Part shown: positions 1-6,421 of the stretch, in pieces
How positions within the stretch are numbered: position 1 is the stretch's first letter
Layout: every line of letters begins with the position of its first letter
DNA from: DASQBT01 sp049578545
GTDB lineage: Bacteria; Pseudomonadota; Gammaproteobacteria; Burkholderiales; Thiobacillaceae
DNA length: 64,000 nucleotides
Assembly (NCBI GenBank): GCA_049578545.1
Contig: JBAUMF010000043.1
Location: 30,949 to 94,948, forward strand
Direction: 5' to 3'
Notes under the pieces: generated by a model
Seen by the model: only the letters and a program-made list of their open reading frames with translations
What the model was told of the DNA's origin: nothing
The model's database searches: none
Position numbers and translations under genes: made by a program

Positions 1-6
1 CATGCG

Positions 7-352
7 ATGCGCCATCTGAACGACCCCCTGGACAAGGTCAGAAAGAGCAAATATGGCCGTCCACCAGGAGAAGGCAGGCGTTGCGTCAAGGGTCCAAGAA
101 TCCGTTGTGCGGACCAACTACGGCAACCTATTTGACAAGTGAAAGGCCAGCCTGAAGTGGCAGCGCGTTATGCCTTACGGGAAGTTCGCCGAGATGATCC
201 AGCGTCATCGGGATAGGATCGCCACCCATTGCCAACCGGGAAACAAGGGCTCGGCGCCTGCGTGAGGACTCAACAAGAAGATTCGCGTCGTCCAGCCACG
301 GGCGCATGGCGTGCGCGATAAGCGAAACGAAGTAAGGACAGGCCCTGAATAG
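7..352 (+). pseudogene. Decayed ISL3-family transposase, C-terminal remnant
   Basis: Conceptual translation across stops gives blocks typical of the C-terminal part of ISL3-family (IS204/IS1001/IS1165 type) transposases. The first block, near 10-110, contains DKVRKSKYG. The second, near 118-350, reads LFDK-stop-KASLKWQR, then KFAEMIQRHRDRIATHCQP, a stop, then GLNKKIRVVQPRAHGVRDK. The family normally reads close to FAEMIERHWDGIAAYC and GLNNKIRVIQRRAYG at these places. In-frame stops at about 137-139 and 271-273 and a missing middle segment make it non-functional. The element continues off the left edge. The assignment rests on recalled family motifs, not on a search. Confidence 0.72.
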
Positions 353-781
353 ACAGAGCTTTCGATAAGATCCCCAAGCCTGCCAGATGACAGAAATGTC
401 ATTTTCTGGACCGCCTGCCGTAGGCATTGGAAATTCACACTCAAAGCTGCGCGGAAAAGGCAACCCGCTTGCTACGCGCTACATAATTCAGGTGGCTTCA
501 AAACGAAATCGGCCATCGCACTCGACCTGATTGAATTCTCCGTCCCTGTCATGCGTGCAGTGGCAGGCCCTCCAGGGCCATGCTGTGTTGCATCAACAAT
601 CCTGCAAAGCAGAACCAGGATAAGGCCGGGGACTCTTCGCAGATTAGTGCCAATCCGATTCAGGGCACACTTATCATTGTTGATCCGGAACCAACCACCC
701 GTGAAATGTACTAATGTTGTTTGAACGTGCAGGTGTATCCTGCTAACCCCACCTCGATAAACAATCCTTTAGGAGAGACCC
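353..781. other. Intergenic region, no gene seen
   Basis: No reading frame here looks coding. Positions 385-403 carry a short dyad (gacagaaatgtc). The right end holds a clear ribosome-binding site (aggagag at 771-777) for the gene starting at 782. I cannot assign a convincing promoter or the terminal repeat of the transposon remnant on the left. Confidence 0.5.
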
Positions 782-1432
782 ATGAAAGCCACATCGATCG
801 TTATTGCCATCAGCATGATGCTGTCCGCTTCGGCCTGGGCGGAGGGCTCCAATGCTGATGCGGCCACACCTGCCGGCGCTTCTGCGCCCATGGACATGTC
901 TGCGCCCATGGACATGTCTGCGCCCGCGGAAACCTCTGCGCCTGCAGCCGCTGAACTGCCTGCGGTCGATGCCGCTCCTGATCAATTCCAGAAGATGGAT
1001 GAAAACCTGGACCGGATGCACGCCCTGGTTGGGCAAATGAAGGACGCAACGGATCCAGCAGAACGGAGGAAGCTGATGATGGAATACATGGCCGCCCAGC
1101 ATGAGAACATGATGCTGGCCGGCAATGCCATGGGTATGGGTCCTGGCATGGGTATGGGCATGGGCATGGGTATGATGGGTAAGAAAGGCTGCGACATGCA
1201 CCGTATGGGTGGCATGGGCATGGGTATGGGCATGATGGGCAAGAGAGGCTGCGACATGGATGGCATGCGTGGTATGGGTGGCATGGGCATGATGGGCAAG
1301 AGAGGCTGCGATATGGATGGCATGCGTGGTATGGGTGGCGAACGGGATGAAGCAATGATGGCCCGCTTGCAATCGATGGAAAAGCGCCTGGATGCCCTGC
1401 AGGAAATGATGAAGATGATGATTAACCACTAG
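782..1432 (+). CDS. Exported Met/Gly-rich repeat protein with GCDM motifs
   Basis: A 216-residue protein, unrecognised as a family. Residues 1-20 form a signal peptide ending in ASAWA, so the mature protein should be periplasmic or extracellular. Two tandem copies of APMDMS follow. Residues about 75-110 are helical. Residues about 118-190 hold three repeats built from MGMGM runs and the unit MMGK(K/R)GCDM, each with one cysteine. A charged helix with more methionines ends the protein. Met-rich repeats with regularly spaced Cys and His suggest soft-metal (copper or silver) binding, but this is inference. The start is set by aggagag six bases upstream of the ATG. It appears monocistronic. Confidence 0.85.
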   Translation: MKATSIVIAISMMLSASAWAEGSNADAATPAGASAPMDMSAPMDMSAPAETSAPAAAELPAVDAAPDQFQKMDENLDRMHALVGQMKDATDPAERRKLMMEYMAAQHENMMLAGNAMGMGPGMGMGMGMGMMGKKGCDMHRMGGMGMGMGMMGKRGCDMDGMRGMGGMGMMGKRGCDMDGMRGMGGERDEAMMARLQSMEKRLDALQEMMKMMINH

Positions 1433-1703
1433 GCCCGTGGGGGTGCGGGAAGATATGGCGCCCCCATCCCCGGTCAAGCTTGTCAGGTGGTGGTGGGCCA
1501 GGCTGGGCCTGACCACCTGTTCCCACAGAGAACAGCCGTGCATGCACCCGACAACCACGCGGCAATCCCCTGTAACAGCGAACGCTGAATGAGGGTATCC
1601 AAGATGCTTCAACGATCCATGGCCGGTTCAAACTTGGTTCGCCTGTGCGACGGAGGCGCTTTCCTTTGACCTGCTGGCAACCATTGCTGCCATCATGTTA
1701 GCC

Positions 1704-2702
1704 ATGCCTGCCTTCGCATCGGAGCCTTATTCCGCCCCGGCCTGGCTGCCGGGCGGCAATCTGCAAACCCTCTACACGGCTGCGTTTTTGCACGGCCCGG
1801 AAGTGCCCTACCGCCGCGAGCGCTGGGAATGGCCGGATGGTGATTTCATCGATGCCGACTGGGTGGATGCAGAGAAGGACAATGCCCCAATCGTAGTGAT
1901 GTTTCATGGCCTGGAAGGCAGCTCGCAGAGTTTTTACGCGCGCGACCTGATGGATGCGGTCAAGAAACAAGGCTGGCGCGGGGTCGTGCCCCATTTTCGC
2001 GGCTGCTCAGGAGAACCGAACCGGCTGCTGCGCGCCTACTTCGCGGGCGATGTTGCAGAAATCGAAGCCATGCTCAAACGCGTCAAGGCCAGGTACCCGG
2101 AAGCACCGCTCTATGCGGTGGGCGTATCGCTGGGCGGCAACGCCCTGCTCAAATGGCTGGGCAATCAAGGGGAACAAGCAACCGAACTGGTCAAAGCTGC
2201 CGTGAGCGTGTCCGCACCGCTCGACATGAGCACAGCCGGCCATGCGTTGGACAGCGGCCTCAACCGGGCCACCTACACGGCGCGCTTTCTCTACACCCTG
2301 AAGAAAAAGGCGCTGCAAAAGGCCAAGCGCTTTCCTGGCGGGTTGGATGCCAACGCCATATCAAGCGCAACCACCTTTCAGGAATTCGATACCCTGGTCA
2401 CTGCGCGCCTGCATGGCTACAGCGACGCGGAAGATTACTGGGTCAACACATCAAGCAAGCCCGGTCTGAAGCACATCACGCTTCCCACTCTGGTAATCAA
2501 TGCGAAGAACGATCCCTTCCTGCCGGCCACTGCCCTGCCTGACCAGCGGGATGTTTCTGCCAACGTTGCCCTAGAACAGCCCGACACGGGCGGCCATGTT
2601 GCATTCCCCAGCGGACCCTTTCCCGGCAACATCGACTGGCTGCCCAAACGTATTCTGGGTTTCTTTCGCAGGTCCGCTGAGAACGAACTGCCACGCACCT
2701 GA
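1704..2702 (+). CDS. YheT-family alpha/beta hydrolase
   Basis: About 332 residues, the usual size for YheT/UPF0017 hydrolases. Landmarks are the N-terminal APAWLPGGNLQT motif typical of the family, HGLEGSS near residue 68 (oxyanion region), the nucleophile elbow GVSLGGN with Ser near 142, an acid in NAKNDPF near 268 and the catalytic His in GGHVAFP near 296. Substrates of this family are poorly known; esterase or lipase-like activity is likely. The start could be ATG 1695 or 1704; neither has a strong ribosome-binding site. A hydrophobic stretch encoded just upstream in the same frame has no suitable start codon and is probably not translated. Confidence 0.85.
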   Translation: MPAFASEPYSAPAWLPGGNLQTLYTAAFLHGPEVPYRRERWEWPDGDFIDADWVDAEKDNAPIVVMFHGLEGSSQSFYARDLMDAVKKQGWRGVVPHFRGCSGEPNRLLRAYFAGDVAEIEAMLKRVKARYPEAPLYAVGVSLGGNALLKWLGNQGEQATELVKAAVSVSAPLDMSTAGHALDSGLNRATYTARFLYTLKKKALQKAKRFPGGLDANAISSATTFQEFDTLVTARLHGYSDAEDYWVNTSSKPGLKHITLPTLVINAKNDPFLPATALPDQRDVSANVALEQPDTGGHVAFPSGPFPGNIDWLPKRILGFFRRSAENELPRT

Positions 2703-2896
2703 GGTGCGGATACGTTATTCCCTTGACTGGATTTATGCTTCGTGATGGTCGCAATGGCGGATTGGCCGACATCGCCAGACCGTCAGGCCGTGGCGATCCC
2801 ATTTCTCAAGCCGAATCAACATGACGATGGGCGAATAGGGCCTTTCACACGGGGCCGATATAATTCCTGTCGTTCCATTGATTGACCGAGCTCGAA

Positions 2897-4270
2897 ATGA
2901 ATCTGCCCAAGGAAATATTCAAAGCCTACGACATCCGCGGTATCGTGGGCAAAACACTTACCCCGGAAATCGTCGAGGCCATCGGCCACGCCATTGGCAG
3001 CGAAGCAAAGGCGCGCCGCCAGACTGCCATCTGCATCGGCCGCGATGGCCGCCTGTCCGGCCCCGACCTTGCCGCTGCCCTGGCGCGCGGCATCCAGAAA
3101 GCCGGCACTGATGTTATCGACCTGGGCATGGTGGCGACGCCCATGACCTACTTTGCGGCATATGAACTGGGCACCAACTCCGCCGTGATGGTGACCGGCT
3201 CGCACAACCCGCCGGATTACAACGGACTGAAAATGGTGCTGGACGGCGAAACGCTGTCCGGCGAGACCATCCAGAAATTGCGCGTGCGACTGGAGCAGAA
3301 CAATCTCGTCAGTGGCCATGGCACCTATCGTGTGCATGACATCGCGCCGGCCTACCTTAACCGCATCGCCTCTGACGTCAAGCTGGCTCGTCCAATGAAG
3401 ATCATCGTTGACTGCGGCAACGGCGTGCCCGGCGCGTTTGCGCCGGAACTCTATCGCCGCATGGGTTGCACGGTGGAAGAAATGTTTTGCGAGGTCGACG
3501 GCACCTTCCCCAACCATCACCCCGATCCTTCCGTGCCGCAAAATCTGCAGGACCTGATCGCCCGTCTGAAAACATCCGATGCAGAACTCGGCTTTGCCTT
3601 TGACGGCGACGGCGATCGTTTGGGCGTGGTCACCAAGGATGGCACCATCATCTTTCCCGACCGGCAGTTGATGCTGTTCGCGGACGATGTGCTGTCGCGC
3701 AACCCCGGAGCTGAAATCATTTTCGATGTCAAATCCACCCGCAACCTGTTCGACTGGATACGCAAACGCGGCGGCAAACCCACTTTGTGGAAGACCGGCC
3801 ACAGCTTCATCAAGGCCAAAATGAAGGAAAGCGGCGCGCTGCTGGCAGGTGAAATGTCTGGACACATCTTCTTCAAGGAGCGATGGTACGGCTTCGACGA
3901 CGGCCTCTACGCGGGGGCAAGAATGCTGGAATACCTTAGCAAACAGGCTGACCCCAGTGCCACCCTCAAGAGCCTGCCCGACACGATCAATACGCCCGAA
4001 CTGCAAATCAAAATGGCCGAAGGCGAGCACTATGCCCTGATGGAAAGACTGCAGAAAACCGCCAAGTTTCCGGATGCACAGGAAGTCATCACCCTGGATG
4101 GCCTGCGGGTGGAATATGCCGACGGCTTCGGCTTGGCCCGCCCTTCCAACACCACACCCGTCATCGTCCTGCGCTTCGAAGCCGACAATGAAGCCGCGCT
4201 TAAACACATCCAGGAGGATTTCCGCCGTGTCATCAAGGAACAGGCTGCAGGACTGACCTTGCCGTTCTGA
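2897..4270 (+). CDS. manB: Phosphomannomutase/phosphoglucomutase
   Basis: A 457-residue alpha-D-phosphohexomutase of the AlgC/ManB type, interconverting hexose 1- and 6-phosphates for cell-surface polysaccharide precursors. All four active-site signatures are visible: the phosphoserine loop TGSHNPP near residue 100, the metal-binding DGDGDR near 235, the sugar-specificity loop GEMSGH near 318 and the phosphate-binding RPSNTTP near 415. The N-terminus reads FKAYDIRG as usual. I chose ATG 2897; an in-frame TTG at 2882 would add five residues. It stands alone on the plus strand. Confidence 0.93.
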   Translation: MNLPKEIFKAYDIRGIVGKTLTPEIVEAIGHAIGSEAKARRQTAICIGRDGRLSGPDLAAALARGIQKAGTDVIDLGMVATPMTYFAAYELGTNSAVMVTGSHNPPDYNGLKMVLDGETLSGETIQKLRVRLEQNNLVSGHGTYRVHDIAPAYLNRIASDVKLARPMKIIVDCGNGVPGAFAPELYRRMGCTVEEMFCEVDGTFPNHHPDPSVPQNLQDLIARLKTSDAELGFAFDGDGDRLGVVTKDGTIIFPDRQLMLFADDVLSRNPGAEIIFDVKSTRNLFDWIRKRGGKPTLWKTGHSFIKAKMKESGALLAGEMSGHIFFKERWYGFDDGLYAGARMLEYLSKQADPSATLKSLPDTINTPELQIKMAEGEHYALMERLQKTAKFPDAQEVITLDGLRVEYADGFGLARPSNTTPVIVLRFEADNEAALKHIQEDFRRVIKEQAAGLTLPF

Positions 4271-4484
4271 TGGACGCCCGTTAATAAGTTTGTGACAAGA
4301 TGCGGCGATTGAAATAGTATCTGTCAAGCAATAAGGATACTGTTCAACCCAGCGCACCCGATTCCATCTTGTGTGATTATCGTTGTTGCGACCTGTTGTA
4401 TCTGCATTACCGTGTTCATTCCGTCTAGACCACAGCCCATAGGGGGCGTGACATCGATGACGGCATTCTGAAGGAGCTCCCAAG

Positions 4485-4856
4485 ATGGGAAAGAAGTTAT
4501 ACGTCGGCAACCTGAGTTACGACATCAACAAAGGCGATCTGGAGCAGATGTTCGCCGCGCATGGCACGGTGCAGTCTGCCGAAGTGATCACCGATCGCAC
4601 CACCGGCCAGTCCAAGGGATTTGGCTTCGTTGAAATGGGCAGCGACCAGGAAGCGCAGGCAGCCATTTCCGCGCTTAACGGCAAGGACATGGGCGGCCGT
4701 GCCTTGACGGTCAATGAAGCCCGTCCCAAGGAAGCAGGTGGCCGTGGCGGCTTCGGCGGCGGTGGCGGCGGCCGGGGTGGTTTCGGCGGCGGCGGTGGCA
4801 AACGCGGTGGCGGCGGCGGTGGTGGATACGGCGGCGGTGGCGGTGGCCGCTACTAA
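4485..4856 (+). CDS. RRM-type RNA-binding protein with Gly-rich tail
   Basis: 123 residues. One RNA recognition motif fills residues 3-80, with RNP2 (LYVGNL) at 5-10 and RNP1 (KGFGFVEM) near 45-52. A tail of GGRGGFGG-type repeats ends the protein. This layout matches the small bacterial and cyanobacterial RRM proteins, often cold-induced, that bind single-stranded RNA. A strong ribosome-binding site (aaggagc) lies 8 bases upstream. The 214-base space before the gene suggests a long leader, as in other cold-regulated genes, but no thermosensor structure was established. Confidence 0.93.
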   Translation: MGKKLYVGNLSYDINKGDLEQMFAAHGTVQSAEVITDRTTGQSKGFGFVEMGSDQEAQAAISALNGKDMGGRALTVNEARPKEAGGRGGFGGGGGGRGGFGGGGGKRGGGGGGGYGGGGGGRY

Positions 4857-5336
4857 GCGCTGAACCAAAGTCCGGGCTGCCTGGCGATCTGACCATTTCC
4901 CAACGTCATCGCCAAGGGCAGGCCCGGCGCCCTCTAGGGCCACTGATCAAAAAAATCAGCCGATGGAAGGTAACCACTGTATCTCAATACGATTGCACTT
5001 GATTAGTCGTTCAAGTGGCATCGTTCAGTAAGATTCAAGCTGTTGAAATTGTGCTGGCGCGGCGCGGGCGCCCGTTTTATCGCGTGAATCAAGGCTTGCA
5101 GTGCATCCAGCCAAGTTGCCATTGACCAGCTCACCAGTCGGCGCCCTTTCGAGCCGCGCCGACGGAGCCGCAGTTGCCCTCACTTTGGGCTGGACAGGCG
5201 CTCCGCGCCGGCCAGCCGTACGTTCGAGGCGGCCCGTCCTTCAGGCGGCTTGCGCCTCTCTAAAGATTTCGATTCGCCGCAACTATCTCAATTTATTCTC
5301 GGGGGCCACTCAACTTCAGCCCCCTTAGGAGTCACT
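4857..5336. other. Intergenic region with GC-rich palindromic stretch
   Basis: No convincing gene. A short frame near 5027-5124 encodes a peptide containing EIVLARRGRPFYRVN, faintly like a Phd-type antitoxin motif, but it has no start or ribosome-binding site. Positions about 5100-5260 are GC-rich with several short dyads, and composition becomes AT-rich from about 5265. A hairpin (5301-5306 with 5319-5324, gggggc/gccccc) lies just before the ribosome-binding site of the next small frame. Confidence 0.4.
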
Positions 5337-5507
5337 ATGCCTAAACCATCTAGATTCATAGCTTCTACACCTGACAACCTTTCACTAGGAATTGCCGATG
5401 ATAAAGATGTCATCTTAAAACTCCTTGGACTTGAAGACGAAGCGGGATTGGTTCCTCGTGTAGGGATGAACAAAGAACAAATGGGGTCAAATACCATAAA
5501 GCCGTGA
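5337..5507 (+). CDS. Small AT-rich hypothetical protein
   Basis: A 56-codon frame starting ATG at 5337 with ribosome-binding site taggag at 5326-5331. The product (start MPKPSRFIASTPDNLS) matches no family I recognise. Its base composition is clearly lower in GC than the flanks, and the 6-bp hairpin upstream could occlude or expose the start. It may be a truncated foreign gene: the frame ends shortly before GC-rich repeat-like DNA. Expression is unproven. Confidence 0.4.
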   Translation: MPKPSRFIASTPDNLSLGIADDKDVILKLLGLEDEAGLVPRVGMNKEQMGSNTIKP

Positions 5508-5690
5508 TCCACGTAGTGTTCCCTCCCATCTGCGTTGCCGCAGCCAGCGGAAGAAAGCGGGTAAACGCGATGCAGATGCTAGAGCTTCGCTTCCTGAGCG
5601 ATTAAGGCGAAGCGAGTTTCCGCATCGCCCGGCTTGAGCCTGTTGGCAAGGGAACCCGAAGGGCTACGCTGTCGGGTGGCCTTCTCTTTG

Positions 5691-5724
5691 GTGACTTTCT
5701 CTTGGCCAAGCAAGAGAAAGTCAC
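5691..5724. repeat. Perfect 14-bp inverted repeat hairpin
   Basis: Positions 5691-5704 (gtgactttctcttg) and 5711-5724 form a perfect 14-bp stem with the 6-base loop gccaag. The surrounding bases resemble a dispersed intergenic palindromic repeat I recall from beta- and gammaproteobacterial genomes, with motifs like ctttggtgactttctctt. There is no T-run, so it is not a standard terminator. Confidence 0.7.
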
Positions 5725-5801
5725 TTGCTGCTGGGCAACCCCCGGCCGAAGACCTTCCCCGCCAACATAATCAGCATAAATGAGCGTTTCCCCAACAGTA
5801 G

Positions 5802-5910
5802 CTATTTGCTGACCTGCTGTGCCCAGATCAGCGCATCAAGATGCAGGGTGTTGACCTGCCGTACTATCCAGCCTGATGGCTTCCGACAGCGCGGCAACGC
5901 GTGCGCCGGT
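5802..5910 (-). pseudogene. Decayed copy of the EAL/HDOD gene 3' end
   Basis: Read on the minus strand, this segment encodes AALSEAIRLDST, a one-base shift, then QVNTLHLDALIWAQQVSK and a TAG stop. It closely matches the C-terminus of the intact EAL/HDOD gene at 12089-13522. Nucleotide similarity covers about 5794-5894 against 12079-12180 in the same orientation. Upstream coding sequence is missing, so this is a fragment. It was either left by a partial duplication or is the scar of an older locus cut by insertion of the intervening 6 kb. Confidence 0.72.
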
Positions 5911-6238
5911 TATTGCGCACACTTTCGGGTGCGTGCCGCCGGATGGTCCTCGAGCGCAGCAGGGTTCGTCGGCCTCTATGTGTTCGCTGCAATGGCAAGC
6001 AAGCGCAACGGAATCAGACCCAAGCGCCAAATGGGAAGAACTCGTGCGGATACGCAGAACCTGAATGAACAGCCAATGCTTATTGCCAGTTTGCGTATCC
6101 GGCGGCTTGCTGCCGTGCTAGATTGAAAGAGCTTCACACTGTGCCAGAACGTTGAAGCCTGTCCTTTAGCCAAGACTTGAGATATCTCGAAGGTATGTGC
6201 AAGGCACATTGCTCGATTTCTTGCAGGAGGCGTTAGCA

Positions 6239-6421
6239 ATGACGATGCTCGTACGGCCACGCGTTGGTGTCTCAGCCACGCTGCTCGTTTCTGTGTTCTG
6301 CCAGTTCTGCAGGGACGCCAATCGGGCAAGGTACGCGTCGGTGAGCCGGCCATACGCGCCTGCCGTGCTTCGAGGCCATCCCCCGCAAGCTCGCCAAAAG
6401 GGAGGCAAGAAACATGGCTAG
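6239..6421 (+). CDS. Possible small ORF overlapping the next gene
   Basis: A 60-codon frame with a strong aggagg at 6226-6231 before its ATG. It overlaps the following gene by 8 bases. It encodes a short hydrophobic segment (VGVSATLLVSVF) followed by a basic tail and resembles nothing I know. The ribosome-binding site and overlap are compatible with a translationally coupled leader peptide. The codon pattern is unremarkable, so it may be spurious. Positions 5911-6238 hold nothing else I can support. Confidence 0.25.
   Translation: MTMLVRPRVGVSATLLVSVFCQFCRDANRARYASVSRPYAPAVLRGHPPQARQKGGKKHG

Noticed and set aside
1128..1350. A possible CRISPR-like or tandem repeat array
   Set aside because: The repeats are in frame and encode the Met/Gly/Cys units of a protein; there are no unique spacers. 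No CRISPR array was seen elsewhere.
743..1612. A His-rich 289-codon minus-strand frame
   Set aside because: Its His/Thr/Ala repeats are only the reverse reading of the Met/Gly repeats of the exported protein at 782-1432, which has a signal peptide and a ribosome-binding site.
2816..4510. A 564-codon open frame on the minus strand
   Set aside because: It is antisense to the phosphohexomutase and RRM genes, which carry complete family motifs; long antisense frames are common in GC-rich codons.
5027..5124. A Phd-like antitoxin fragment (EIVLARRGRPFYRVN)
   Set aside because: The resemblance covers only a few residues and there is no start codon, ribosome-binding site or adjacent toxin.
5725..6126. 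A 133-codon plus-strand frame
   Set aside because: It runs across the hairpin flank and the decayed EAL/HDOD fragment, whose coding sense is on the other strand; there is no ribosome-binding site.
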